In this document: positions 47,293 to 56,179 of the stretch, in pieces | Layout of the letters: the number at the start of each line of letters is the position of its first letter | Position numbering within the stretch: position 1 is the first letter of the stretch | Translations under genes and position numbers: made by a program | DNA from: Actinomadura chibensis NBRC 106107 | GTDB lineage: Bacteria; Actinomycetota; Actinomycetes; Streptosporangiales; Streptosporangiaceae | Reading direction: 5' to 3' | Assembly: GCF_001552135.1 (NCBI RefSeq) | Contig: NZ_BCQP01000017.1 | Coordinates: forward strand, 372,001 to 436,000 | DNA length: 64,000 nucleotides | Notes under the pieces: generated by a model | What the model was told of the DNA's origin: nothing | What the model saw: the letters and a program-made list of their open reading frames with translations, nothing else | Database searches by the model: none

Positions 47293-48273
47293 CTAGATCC
47301 CGTATCTGCGGTTGAAGAAGAGCATGACCTCTAGGGCCATCCGGATGTTGCCGGCGAGCATATCGACGAGCGCGGGCCGCTGCCGGGACGAGATCGCGGC
47401 GAACGCGTCCGCGAAGAACTCGCGGCGGCCGAGCGCGTTCGGCTGGCGGTGGAAGTCGCTCGCGAGGTAGGGCAGGCACTCCTCGTACAGCCGGGTGAAG
47501 GCGGGGCTGTCGGACGTCCACTCGCCGTCGTCGCCGTCGATGTCGTCGAGCGCGTGCCCGACCTCGTGGAGCATCACGTCCGGGGTCGGGGACGGCCGGT
47601 CGCCCACCACGATCTTGCGGTCCCCGTACGCGCCCGCGCAGATGTCCCAGGTGGCGCGGCCGGACGGCAGCGGACGGTCGCGCAGGTGGCCCATGTCGTC
47701 GAGCTGCGGGACGCCGCCCGGGCCGACGTAGATGCCGTCCAGCCCGGCGGCGAGCTTCTCCTTCAGCCGGTCCGGCAGCGACGCCAGGCTGTCGACGGCC
47801 CCGATCACCTCGGCGGGCGGCGGGCCCTGCCGGGCGTCCCACTGCCGGTACAGCACGCTCTCCAGGACGCCGCAGTTGCGCCGCCCGTCCGCGGCGTGCG
47901 GCATGCCCGGCGGGTGCGGCTCGACGCGGAGCCGGTCGTCGTCCAGCTCGAAGTCGCTCCAGGCGTAGTCGCCGGACCGCGGGCGGACCTGGCGGCGGCG
48001 GCCGAACCGGCCGGTGGGGCCGGGCGCGGCGTCCAGCTCGGCCGGGGCACGGCCGTCCGCGCCGGCGGCGAACTCGTCGTCGCGGCCCGCCTTGCGGAAC
48101 CGTCCGAACCTGTCGCGGGGCTGGTTGCTGCGCGGCCGCACCTGCCCCGAGTCGGGCGGGGACGGCGAGTAGGCGGCATCGTCGCGGACCTCGGTTCCGC
48201 GGGCCCGCCCGCCGCGCGACGAGTCCCGGCCCCACGGCTCCCGGGGCTTGCGATGGACGCCTTTGAAGCGCAT
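47293..48273 (-). CDS. Zinc metallopeptidase resembling the anthrax lethal factor catalytic fold
   Basis: The 326-residue protein has HEVGH at residues 236-240, in VMLHEVGHALDDIDGDDGE, and REFFADAF at 284-291, which resembles the third-ligand helix of ATLF/M34-type zincins. Residues 1-130 are disordered and rich in Arg, Gly and Asp (SRGGRARG, RFGRFRKAGRD). No signal peptide or membrane helix is present, so export would need another route. ATG 48273 has AGAGGAG 5 bp upstream. The catalytic Glu and zinc ligands look intact. Substrate unknown. Confidence 0.62.
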   Translation of the reverse strand: MRFKGVHRKPREPWGRDSSRGGRARGTEVRDDAAYSPSPPDSGQVRPRSNQPRDRFGRFRKAGRDDEFAAGADGRAPAELDAAPGPTGRFGRRRQVRPRSGDYAWSDFELDDDRLRVEPHPPGMPHAADGRRNCGVLESVLYRQWDARQGPPPAEVIGAVDSLASLPDRLKEKLAAGLDGIYVGPGGVPQLDDMGHLRDRPLPSGRATWDICAGAYGDRKIVVGDRPSPTPDVMLHEVGHALDDIDGDDGEWTSDSPAFTRLYEECLPYLASDFHRQPNALGRREFFADAFAAISSRQRPALVDMLAGNIRMALEVMLFFNRRYGI

Positions 48274-48466
48274 CAGGCTCCTCTGTCGACGGGACCCGCG
48301 GGGAAGCGGGCGGCGCTCGCCGCCCGACCGGATCCCACCGGGGAAGGGTAAGCCGGAAGCCGACATTCCGTCATCCCCAGCAGTCACGAATTCCCCTGCC
48401 GCGCCGGACCGTTACACCCGGACCAGGCGCGGACCAGCCGCGGTTCAGGCGCGGGAAGGCGCCGGA

Positions 48467-49465
48467 TCAGGCGTAGGAGTGCAGCCCCGAGAACATGTAG
48501 TTCACGCCGAAGAAGTTGAACAGCAGCGCGGCGAACGCGATCAGCGACAGGATCGCGGCCTTGCGTCCCCGCCACCCGGCGGTCGCGCGGGCGTGCAGGT
48601 AGGCGGCGTAGATGATCCACGTGACGAAGGACCAGACCTCCTTCGGGTCCCAGCCCCAGTAGCGGCCCCACGCCTGGTCGGCCCAGATCGCGCCCATGAT
48701 GATCGCGGCGGTCCAGATCGGGAACGCGAACATCGTGACCCGCATCGACAGCCGGTCGAGCGTCTCCGCGGACGGGACGCGGGCGAGGAACCCGTCCCCG
48801 GCGGTCCCGCGCGCCGCGCCGCGGATCTTCAGCAGGTAGAGGATCGTGGCGGCGCCCGCGACGGAGAACGACCCGGTCGCGATGATCGCGGCGGTCACGT
48901 GGATGGCGATCCAGTACGAGTTCAGCGCCGGGCTCACCGGGCCGACCGAGTCGTACAGCCAGATGTTCGCGACGCCGAGCGCGACGACGGCGGCGGCCAT
49001 CATCGGCGCGCCGAGGAACCGCGCCCGGTAGCGGAACATCACCACGAGGAACGCGGTGACCGCGGCGAACGAGATCGCGGTGAGGAACTCGTACATGTTG
49101 CCCCACGGCCACCGGTGCGCGGCGGCCCCGCGGGTCACGAGGACGCCGAGGTGCGCGCCCCAGCCGAGCACGCTCAGCAGCACAGCGAGCCGGATGGCGT
49201 CGACCTGCCGACGCTCCTCGCCGCCGCCGTCGTCCTTCTCGGCCGCGGGGGCGGCGTCGACGGTCGCGGCGCCCGCCGAGCCGACGAGCACCTTGGCCTC
49301 CGCCTTGGCCTCCGCTTTCGCCTCGGCCTTGGCCTCGACGGCGGACGAGGCGCCCCGGCGCCCGAAGCCGAGGTCCACGGCGTAGGCGACCAGGGCGACG
49401 ACGTACATCAGCACCGTGGTCAGCATGAGCTTGTCGCTCAGGTTCGCGAGGTCGGCGTTGCTCAC
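48467..49465 (-). CDS. ccsB: Cytochrome c biogenesis protein CcsB (ResC)
   Basis: Haem-handling membrane protein of System II. The 332-residue protein has the WWD-type haem loop in WADQAWGRYWGWDPKEVWSF and conserved periplasmic His near HVTAAIIATG, with eight or so helices. A Glu-Ala-Lys repeat (EAKAEAKAEAKAEAK) lies in the loop after the first helix. GTG 49465 has AAGGAG upstream. Fourth gene of the res unit. Confidence 0.93.
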   Translation of the reverse strand: MSNADLANLSDKLMLTTVLMYVVALVAYAVDLGFGRRGASSAVEAKAEAKAEAKAEAKVLVGSAGAATVDAAPAAEKDDGGGEERRQVDAIRLAVLLSVLGWGAHLGVLVTRGAAAHRWPWGNMYEFLTAISFAAVTAFLVVMFRYRARFLGAPMMAAAVVALGVANIWLYDSVGPVSPALNSYWIAIHVTAAIIATGSFSVAGAATILYLLKIRGAARGTAGDGFLARVPSAETLDRLSMRVTMFAFPIWTAAIIMGAIWADQAWGRYWGWDPKEVWSFVTWIIYAAYLHARATAGWRGRKAAILSLIAFAALLFNFFGVNYMFSGLHSYA

Positions 49466-49469
49466 CGGC

Positions 49470-51236
49470 TCACTCCTTCGGTTCGGTCGCCGGGCCGGAC
49501 TCCCGGTCGGCGGCGGGCTCGCTCGCACCGGACGCGGCGCCCGGCTCCGTCTCGCCGGGCTCGTCGGGTTCGACGCCCGGCTCCGTCTCGTCGGTCTCGC
49601 CGGGTTCGGGGGACGGGCCGCGCAGGGCGGCCACGATGTCGTCGAACTCCGCGGTCGGGCTGCCCAGCGTGAGTCCGCCGACCTCGACCACCGTACGCCC
49701 GCCCTTCCCGGCGCTCGCACGGACCCACACCCTGCGCCGCCGCACCATGAACGACGTCGCCACGCCGAGCACCGCGAGGACGGCGGCGATCAGCGCGGGG
49801 ATGCGTCCGGGGTCGTGGTTCACCGACAGCGTCGCGTACTCGCGCAGCCCGTCGAACGTCACCGACCCGGCGCCGCCGGGCAGCGTGAACGTCTCTCCCG
49901 GCTCCAGCAGCTTCTGCCCGCCCTTGACCGGCTGGAGCGTCTTGCCGATGCCCTCCAGCCGGTAGACCGACTGCGGCGTCCCCGAGTCGAGGCCGATGTC
50001 GCCCTTGAAGGCCGTGATCGTGACGACCGGGCGGAGCGGCGCGGGGAACGCCGAGACGATCTGCTTCTGGTCCTCGCTGGCCATGGCGGTGGGCCACAGG
50101 ATGGCGTAGAAGGCGAGCTGGTCGGGCTCGGCGTCGGGGGCCTTGATGACGCCCTCGGACGTCAGGTTCCGCGGCTCCATCGCGAGGAACGGGACGGAGT
50201 CCTGGAAGGCGACGTTGCCCTTGGCGTCCTTGACGGTGAACACCGGCGCGTACCCGTGCCCGAGCAGGTACACCTTCGCCCCGCCGACCTTCAGCGGGTG
50301 GTTGATCTGGAGGTCGTACGCCTGGTCCTTGCCGTCCGGCGACTTCCGGTAGTGGATCTTGGCGTTGAACTCGGTGGCCTGGCCGCGCTTCTCGCCCTTC
50401 GGCTCGTACTCGGCCTTGAAGTCGTCCAGCGTGACGGTGAAGGGGGCCAGCTCGCCGTCGCTGAACGCGCGCCCGGGGGTGAACTGGTCGTACTGGCTCA
50501 GCGAGTTCGCGAACGTCTTGCCCTCGGTCAGCAGCACGTTGCCCCGGTAGCCGAACAGGTTGCCGAGGCCGAGCGCGAACAGCAGCGCGAGCAGCGCCAG
50601 GTGGAACAGCAGGTTGCCGGTCTCGCCCAGGTAGCCCTTCTCGGCGGCCGCGGCGCCGCCGGACACGTCCACCCGGAACCGGCGTCCGCGCAGCGCCGTG
50701 CGGGCGGCGGCGAGGACGTCGTCGGGGGCCGCGTCCGTCTCGAACGTCGCGGACTGCGGCAGCCGCTCGAGGTTGCGCGGCGCGGCGGGCGGCCGGGCCC
50801 GCATCGAGCGGTAGTGCTTCACCGCGCGCGGGACGACGCACCCGGCCAGCGAGACGAACAGCAGGATGTAGATCGCCGCGAACCAGGGGGCGGCGAACAC
50901 GTCGAACATGGAGAATCTGTCGAGCCACGGCCCGAGCGTCTTGTGCTCGTCCAGGTACCGGACGACCTTCTCCGGCGCCTGGCCGCGCTGCGGCAGGACC
51001 GATCCGGGCACCGCGCCGAGCGCCACCAGGAACAGCAGGATCAGCGCGGTCCGCATGGTGGTGAGCTGCCGCCAGCCCCAGCGCAGCCAGCCGAGCGGGC
51101 CGAGCCCGAGCGGCCGCCCGCCCGCCTCGCCCGGCGCGCGGCGCGCCTCCGGGGCCTCGGTGCCCGCCTCCGGGACGCCGGTGTCGGCGTCGGCGCCCGT
51201 GTCGGCGTGGCCGCTCTCGTGCCTGGTCTCTGTCAT
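49470..51236 (-). CDS. resB: Cytochrome c biogenesis protein ResB
   Basis: ResB works with CcsB/ResC to deliver haem to apocytochrome c outside the membrane. The 588-residue protein has membrane segments near TALILLFLVALGAVPGSVLP, WFAAIYILLFVSLAGCVV, GNLLFHLALLALLFALGLGN and a last one near IPALIAAVLAVLGVATSFMV, with a large outside beta domain between the last two. The C-terminal tail is Glu/Pro-rich. It lies between ccdA and ccsB. Confidence 0.93.
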   Translation of the reverse strand: MTETRHESGHADTGADADTGVPEAGTEAPEARRAPGEAGGRPLGLGPLGWLRWGWRQLTTMRTALILLFLVALGAVPGSVLPQRGQAPEKVVRYLDEHKTLGPWLDRFSMFDVFAAPWFAAIYILLFVSLAGCVVPRAVKHYRSMRARPPAAPRNLERLPQSATFETDAAPDDVLAAARTALRGRRFRVDVSGGAAAAEKGYLGETGNLLFHLALLALLFALGLGNLFGYRGNVLLTEGKTFANSLSQYDQFTPGRAFSDGELAPFTVTLDDFKAEYEPKGEKRGQATEFNAKIHYRKSPDGKDQAYDLQINHPLKVGGAKVYLLGHGYAPVFTVKDAKGNVAFQDSVPFLAMEPRNLTSEGVIKAPDAEPDQLAFYAILWPTAMASEDQKQIVSAFPAPLRPVVTITAFKGDIGLDSGTPQSVYRLEGIGKTLQPVKGGQKLLEPGETFTLPGGAGSVTFDGLREYATLSVNHDPGRIPALIAAVLAVLGVATSFMVRRRRVWVRASAGKGGRTVVEVGGLTLGSPTAEFDDIVAALRGPSPEPGETDETEPGVEPDEPGETEPGAASGASEPAADRESGPATEPKE

Positions 51237-51237
51237 C

Positions 51238-51981
51238 TCAAATCACCGGTTCGAAGCCGCTGATCCACGACCTCAGCTCGATCGTCAGGTCTCCCCACAG
51301 GCCGCTGACCAGCAGCACCCCGATGAGGACGAGCATGCCCCCGCCGGTCCGCATGACCAGCGGGTAGTGGCGCTTCACCGCGCCGAACGCGCCGAGCGCC
51401 CAGCGGTAGGCGAGCGCGGTGGCGACGAACGGCAGGCCGAGCCCGAGGCAGTAGGCCAGCGACAGCAGCGCGCCGCGCTCGGCGCTCGCCTCGGTGACGG
51501 CGAGGCTCTGCACGGCGCCGAGCGTCGGGCCGATGCAGGGCGTCCAGCCGAGCCCGAACAGGACGCCGAGCAGCGGCGCGCCCGCGAGCCCGGCGGCCGG
51601 GAGGCGGCCGGACTTCACCGTCCGCTGGAGCCCTGGGACGAACCCCATGAACGCCAGCCCGAACAAGATCGTGACGGCGCCGAGGACGCGGGTGATCGTG
51701 TCCTGGTATTCGAGGAGCCAGCGGCCGAGCCCGCCGAAGATCACGCCGTAGCTGACGAACACGACGCTGAACCCGGCGACGAACAGCAGGACCCCGGCGA
51801 GCAGGCGGCCGCGCCGCTGCTCGGCGAGGTCGGCGCCGGTCATGCCCGTCACGTACGACAGGTAGCCGGGGACGAGCGGCAGCACGCACGGCGAGGCGAA
51901 CGAGACGAGCCCGGCGAGCGCCGCCAGCGGCGCCGCCGCGACCAGCGACCCGCTGACGACCGTGTCGCTGACCGTGCTCAC
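51238..51981 (-). CDS. ccdA: Cytochrome c biogenesis protein CcdA
   Basis: CcdA passes reducing power across the membrane for apocytochrome c thiol reduction. The 247-residue, six-helix protein has the conserved Cys in SFASPCVLPLVPGYLSYV and in LFGLGWTPCIGPTLGAV. GTG 51981 lies 43 bp after the resA stop. Confidence 0.95.
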   Translation of the reverse strand: MSTVSDTVVSGSLVAAAPLAALAGLVSFASPCVLPLVPGYLSYVTGMTGADLAEQRRGRLLAGVLLFVAGFSVVFVSYGVIFGGLGRWLLEYQDTITRVLGAVTILFGLAFMGFVPGLQRTVKSGRLPAAGLAGAPLLGVLFGLGWTPCIGPTLGAVQSLAVTEASAERGALLSLAYCLGLGLPFVATALAYRWALGAFGAVKRHYPLVMRTGGGMLVLIGVLLVSGLWGDLTIELRSWISGFEPVI

Positions 51982-52024
51982 GTCGGAGTGGCGCTCACTG
52001 CTCGACCGCTCATGTCTCCACCGC

Positions 52025-52612
52025 TCATTTCTCCGCCAGGGCCTTGGCGACCAGCGGGTTGAGCTTGGAGTACGTCGTCGAGCCGATGATCCGCGCGGCG
52101 ACCCGGCCCTGCCGGTCGAGGACGAGCGTGCTCGGGATCGCGTTCGGCGGCACCGCCCGGAACGCCAGCGTGACCTGCCCGTCCGCGTCGAACAGGCTCG
52201 GGTAGGTGACCTTGAGCTTCCGCTCGAACGCCTGCGCGTTGGCCTTGGAGTCCTTGAAGTTGACGCCGAGGAACTCGACGCCCTTCGCCTTGTTCTCGCT
52301 GTAGACCTGTTCGAGCGACGGCGCCTCGCCGCGGCACGGCGCGCACCAGGACGCCCAGAAGTTCACGACGACGACCTTGCCCTTGAGGTCGGCGAGCTTG
52401 ACGGGCCTGCCGTCGAGGGCGTCGCCGCCGACGTCCTGGACGGCCTTGCGGCCCGCCGCCTTGTACTCGGTCACGTTCCCGTCGCCGGACACGAAGCGGG
52501 TGTCGCTCCCCTGCCCGTCGCCGGAGGCGCTCGTCCCGGCGCACCCGGCCAGCAGCCCGCAGAGCGCGGCGGCGGCCACGGCGGCGCGCGCCGGGGTGAC
52601 TCGGGGGCTCAA
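52025..52612 (-). CDS. resA: Thiol-disulfide protein ResA (TlpA family lipoprotein)
   Basis: ResA reduces the haem-binding Cys pair of apocytochrome c. The 195-residue protein has a lipoprotein signal ([10 protein letters not shown]), a thioredoxin fold with active site WCAPC in [20 protein letters not shown], and a cis-Pro loop in [16 protein letters not shown] 52612 follows GGAGGAGGG. First gene of the unit. Confidence 0.92.
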   Translation of the reverse strand: MSPRVTPARAAVAAAALCGLLAGCAGTSASGDGQGSDTRFVSGDGNVTEYKAAGRKAVQDVGGDALDGRPVKLADLKGKVVVVNFWASWCAPCRGEAPSLEQVYSENKAKGVEFLGVNFKDSKANAQAFERKLKVTYPSLFDADGQVTLAFRAVPPNAIPSTLVLDRQGRVAARIIGSTTYSKLNPLVAKALAEK

Positions 52613-52664
52613 GCGGGACCCTCCTCCATTGGGAACGCGTTCGGAACCAGCGTCGGAAATGTAT

Positions 52665-52681
52665 TACTACAGGGCGTAGTA
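52665..52681. promoter_or_regulatory. Inverted repeat TACTAC-N5-GTAGTA before resA
   Basis: The halves TACTAC and GTAGTA are exact complements around AGGGC, ending about 53 bp upstream of the resA start. The shape recalls BlaI/MecI/CopY-type operators (TACTACA...TGTAGTA), but the spacer is one base longer than the usual BlaI form. No blaI-like gene is in the window. Confidence 0.45.
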
Positions 52682-52699
52682 GATAACTTAGCGGTGGGG

Positions 52700-53338
52700 T
52701 CAGGCGCCCGCGACACCGGGGGCCTTCGCGATGCCCGCCGCGGGCTCGCAGTAGCCGACCTCGACCAGCCGGCTGCCGGTGAACGTCAGGCTGGTCAGGC
52801 TGGCCAGCCCGCATTCGCGCCGCTTCGGGTGGTGCCAGAGGCGGCGGTGCTCGGCGTGCAGCCGCAGGATCCAGATCGGGAGCTGGTGGCTGACGCACAC
52901 GGCCTCGTGCCCGCGCGCCGCCTCCCGCGCCCTGATCACGGCGGCCCGCATCCGGGCGGCGAGCTCCTTGTACGGCTCGCCCCAGGACGGGCGGAACGGG
53001 TTGACCAGGTACCGCCAGTGCTCCGGCCGCCGCAGCGACCCCGAGCCCGCGCCGAACGTGAGGCCCTCGAAGTGGTTGTCGGCCTCGATGAGCCGGTCGT
53101 CCACCGTCACGGGCAGGTCGAAGGCGTCGGCGAGCGGCGCGGCCGTCTCCAGCGCCCGCTGCATCGGGGAGGCGAACACGGCGGTGACGTCCCGGTCGGC
53201 GAACCACTTGGCGGCGGCCTTCGCCATGAGGACGCCGTCCTCGCTGAGGCGGTAGCCGGGCAGCCGCCCGTACAGGACGCCCTCGGGATTGTGCACCTCA
53301 CCGTGCCGCAGCAGGTGGACGGTCGTTGTCTCAGTCAT
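52700..53338 (-). CDS. Histidine phosphatase family protein
   Basis: The 212-residue protein has the phosphohistidine motif LLRHGEVHNPEG, the RLIEADNHFEGLTFG region and SHQLPIWILRLH with the second His. It belongs to the broad phosphoglycerate mutase-like superfamily; substrate is unknown. It sits just upstream of the res genes, an association seen in other actinobacteria, and 6 bp after LysR. Confidence 0.88.
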   Translation of the reverse strand: MTETTTVHLLRHGEVHNPEGVLYGRLPGYRLSEDGVLMAKAAAKWFADRDVTAVFASPMQRALETAAPLADAFDLPVTVDDRLIEADNHFEGLTFGAGSGSLRRPEHWRYLVNPFRPSWGEPYKELAARMRAAVIRAREAARGHEAVCVSHQLPIWILRLHAEHRRLWHHPKRRECGLASLTSLTFTGSRLVEVGYCEPAAGIAKAPGVAGA

Positions 53339-53344
53339 CGCCGG

Positions 53345-54307
53345 TCAGGTTACCCGCGCGGCCTCGCGCCTCCGTCCATCGGGGACGCCGTCCGGGACGC
53401 CGTCCGGAACGCCTCCGGGGACGGCGGCGCGCAGCGCCGTGAGGGTCGCGCGGATGGCCGGGCGCCGGGCCGCCTCCTCCCGCCACACCGCGTACACGCG
53501 GCGCGACAGCGGCGCCGACAGCGGCACGATCGCCACCCCCGGCGGCACGTCGCAGCGGCCGAGCCGGGGCAGGATGGCGTTGCCGAGACCGGCGGCGACC
53601 AGCGAGAGCTGGGTGGCGAACTCGTAGGCCATGTGGTCGATGTTGGGCTCGCTGTCGACGGCGCGGAGCGTCCGGATGAGCCAGTCGCAGCAGATGCTGT
53701 CGGACGACGAGCTGATCCACGGGTCGCCGGCGAGCTCCTTGAGGTGGATGGTGTCGCGCCCGGCGAGCGGGTGCGTGGACGGCAGCGCCACGTCGGCGAC
53801 GTCGTCGCAGATGACGCCCTTGTGCAGGCCCTCGGGCATGGGGAGCGGCTCGTTGTTCCAGTCCTGGACGACGGCCATGTCGTAGTCGCCGCGCGAGACG
53901 AGCGGCATGCTGCGCATCGGGTCCTCCTCGCGGAGCTGGACGCGCAGCTCGGGATGGTCGGCGCGCAGGGCGCGCAGCGCGGCGGGCATCAGCCCGCGGA
54001 TCGCGGTCGGGAACGCCGCGACGGCGAGCTGCCCGACGACCGAGCCGCGGTGCGCCTCCAGGTCGGCCTGGGCCTGCTCGACGAGCGACAGGATCCGCTC
54101 GGCGTGCGCGACGAGCAGTTCGGCGGCGTCGGTGAGCCGGACGCCGCGCCCGTTGCGTTCGAGCAGCTTCTGCCCGGTCTCCCGCTCCAGCTTCGCGAGC
54201 TGCTGGGACACGGCGGACGTGGTCACGTGCAGGACGTCGGCGGCGGCGCTCACCGAGCCGTAGGTCGCGACGGAGTGCAGGGCGCGCAGGCGCTCCAGAT
54301 CCAGCAT
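53345..54307 (-). CDS. LysR-type transcriptional regulator
   Basis: The 320-residue protein has the LysR winged HTH at residues 1-60 (LERLRALHSVATYGSVSAAA, VLHVTTSAVSQQLAKLERET) and the substrate-binding LysR domain behind it. The C-terminus ends in a GVPDG-type tandem repeat. Divergent from the EamA/DapA-like pair, so it likely controls them. Confidence 0.92.
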   Translation of the reverse strand: MLDLERLRALHSVATYGSVSAAADVLHVTTSAVSQQLAKLERETGQKLLERNGRGVRLTDAAELLVAHAERILSLVEQAQADLEAHRGSVVGQLAVAAFPTAIRGLMPAALRALRADHPELRVQLREEDPMRSMPLVSRGDYDMAVVQDWNNEPLPMPEGLHKGVICDDVADVALPSTHPLAGRDTIHLKELAGDPWISSSSDSICCDWLIRTLRAVDSEPNIDHMAYEFATQLSLVAAGLGNAILPRLGRCDVPPGVAIVPLSAPLSRRVYAVWREEAARRPAIRATLTALRAAVPGGVPDGVPDGVPDGRRREAARVT

Positions 54308-54316
54308 GTAGCAATA

Positions 54317-54358
54317 CTAAAACGAGGTGTCAAGAAGGTCTCGCTTGTCCTAAAACGA
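54317..54358. promoter_or_regulatory. Direct repeat CTAAAACGA in the LysR/EamA intergenic region
   Basis: CTAAAACGA occurs at 54317-54325 and 54350-54358, spaced 33 bp apart, close to three helical turns. Between them lies the imperfect inverted repeat GTCAAG...CTTGTC. LysR proteins bind such paired sites; assignment is by position only. Confidence 0.4.
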
Positions 54359-54380
54359 CCCGCGGCCTGACGATCGGGGC

Positions 54381-55304
54381 ATGAGTTCGCGCCACGTCCT
54401 GCTGGCCACCCTGGTCGCCGCGTGCTGGGGGTTCAACTTCGTCCCGATCCACTGGGCGCTGGAGGACCTCCCGCCGCTGCTGATGGCCGCGCTGCGGTTC
54501 GTCCTCGCGGCGGTCCCGGCGGTGTTCCTCGTGCGGCGGCCGCCGGTCCCGGCGCGCTGGCTGGCGCTGGTCGGGCTGCCGCTCGGGGTCGGGCAGTTCG
54601 GCCTGCTGTTCATCGGCATGCGGATGGGGATGCCCGCCGGGCTCGCCTCGGTCGTCCTCCAGGTGCAGGCGGTGTTCACGGCGCTGTTCGCGGGGCTGCT
54701 GCTGCGCGAGCGGCTGACGGCCCGGCAGGTCGCGGGGATGGCGGTCGCGTTCGGCGGCGTCGCGCTGCTCGGCGTGGCGCAGGCCGAGGGCGGCAGCCCG
54801 GTCGGCGCGTTCCTGGTCTGCCTGGTCGGCGCGGCGAGCTGGGGCCTCGCCAACGTCGCCATGCGGCGGATGAACCACCACGCCACCGGGCAGGTGGACG
54901 CGCTCGGGTTCATGGTGTGGATGTCGCTGGTGCCGCCGCTGCCGCTGCTCGCGCTGTCGCTGATCTTCGAGGGGCCGGGGGCGATCCCGGCCGCGGTGCG
55001 CGACCTGTCCCCGACCGGGGCGGCGTCGATGGCGTTCATCGCGTACGTGTCCACGCTGTTCGGGTTCGGCGTCTGGGGGTGGCTGATGCGCCGCTACGAG
55101 GCCAGCACGGTCGCGATGTACTCGCTGCTCGTCCCGCCGTTCGGGCTGCTGTCGGCCGCCCTGATCCTGGACGAGCGCGTGACCCCGGCCCGGCTCGCCG
55201 GGGCCGGGCTGATCATCGCCGGGGTCGCCGCCGGGAGCGTCCGCCCGCGGACCCGGCCACCGGTCCCGGCGCCCGAACCACGCCCTGTGGAGACAACGAG
55301 GTGA
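54381..55304 (+). CDS. EamA family drug/metabolite-type transporter
   Basis: The 307-residue protein has ten hydrophobic segments in two EamA halves: LLATLVAACWGFNFVPIHWA opens the first half, and GAASWGLANVAMRRMNHH opens the second. ATG 54381 has no strong ribosome site. Its stop overlaps the GTG of the DapA-like gene, so the two are co-translated. Cargo unknown, though exporters of amino acids or metabolites are common in this family. Confidence 0.92.
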   Translation: MSSRHVLLATLVAACWGFNFVPIHWALEDLPPLLMAALRFVLAAVPAVFLVRRPPVPARWLALVGLPLGVGQFGLLFIGMRMGMPAGLASVVLQVQAVFTALFAGLLLRERLTARQVAGMAVAFGGVALLGVAQAEGGSPVGAFLVCLVGAASWGLANVAMRRMNHHATGQVDALGFMVWMSLVPPLPLLALSLIFEGPGAIPAAVRDLSPTGAASMAFIAYVSTLFGFGVWGWLMRRYEASTVAMYSLLVPPFGLLSAALILDERVTPARLAGAGLIIAGVAAGSVRPRTRPPVPAPEPRPVETTR

Positions 55305-56179
55305 TCACCATGCGCGGAGTCCACGCTTCGCTCGTCACGCCGTTCACGAGCTCGGGTGAGGTGGACGCGAAGTCGCTCGAACGGCTCGCCGTCCACTGCC
55401 TGGAGAACGGCGCGGACGGGCTCGTCGCCCTCGGCACGACAGGCGAGGCGGCCCTGCTCGACGACGCCGAGCGGCGGACCGTCCTGGAGGTGTGCCGCGC
55501 CGTGTCGATCCAGCACGGCACCCCGCTGATCGTCGGCGCCGGGACGATGGGCACCGCCGACACGATCCGCGAGGCGCGCGAGCGGGCCCCGCTGGCGGAC
55601 GCGCTGCTCGTCGTCGTCCCGTACTACCTGCGCCCGTCGGACGAGGGCGTCGTCGACCACTTCGCGGCGGTGGGGGCGGCGGTGGACGTCCCGCTCCTGC
55701 CCTACAACATCCCGTACCGGACGGGGAAGCACCTGTCCGCCGAGACGCTCGTCCGGCTGCTGTCGCTCGACTGCGTCGCCGGGATGAAGCACTGCCCGGG
55801 CGCCGTCGACCACGACACCCTCGCCCTCCTGGCCGCCCGCACGGGCAAGGAAATCCTGTGCGGCGACGACATGTACGTCTATCCGATGCTCCAGCTCGGC
55901 GCGTCCGGCGGGATCGCGGCGTCGGCCTGCCTCGCGCCCGCCGCCTACGCCGCGCTGGCAAGGGCCGTCCGGGACGGCAACGCCGCCCGCGCCCTCGCCC
56001 TGCACAACGCGCTGCTCCCGATGGTGGAGGCGCTGTTCGCCGAGCCGTCCCCGGCGGTGCTCAAGGCGTGCCTCGCGGCGGAGGGGCTGATCGACGACCC
56101 CGCCGTGCGCGCCCCGCTGCACGCGCCGCGTCCCGAACCGGTCGCCGCGGCGCTGAGAGCCTTCCGGACGGCCCTCTAG
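55301..56179 (+). CDS. Dihydrodipicolinate synthase/N-acetylneuraminate lyase family enzyme
   Basis: The 292-residue aldolase has the Schiff-base Lys in [11 protein letters not shown], the phosphate-like loop [19 protein letters not shown] and [12 protein letters not shown]. The motifs fit the DapA superfamily, but the neighbours are not lysine genes, so canonical DapA is unlikely. GTG 55301 overlaps the transporter stop (GTGA); ATG 55310 is the alternative. Its stop overlaps that of hemL tail-to-tail by 4 bp. Confidence 0.85.
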   Translation: MITMRGVHASLVTPFTSSGEVDAKSLERLAVHCLENGADGLVALGTTGEAALLDDAERRTVLEVCRAVSIQHGTPLIVGAGTMGTADTIREARERAPLADALLVVVPYYLRPSDEGVVDHFAAVGAAVDVPLLPYNIPYRTGKHLSAETLVRLLSLDCVAGMKHCPGAVDHDTLALLAARTGKEILCGDDMYVYPMLQLGASGGIAASACLAPAAYAALARAVRDGNAARALALHNALLPMVEALFAEPSPAVLKACLAAEGLIDDPAVRAPLHAPRPEPVAAALRAFRTAL

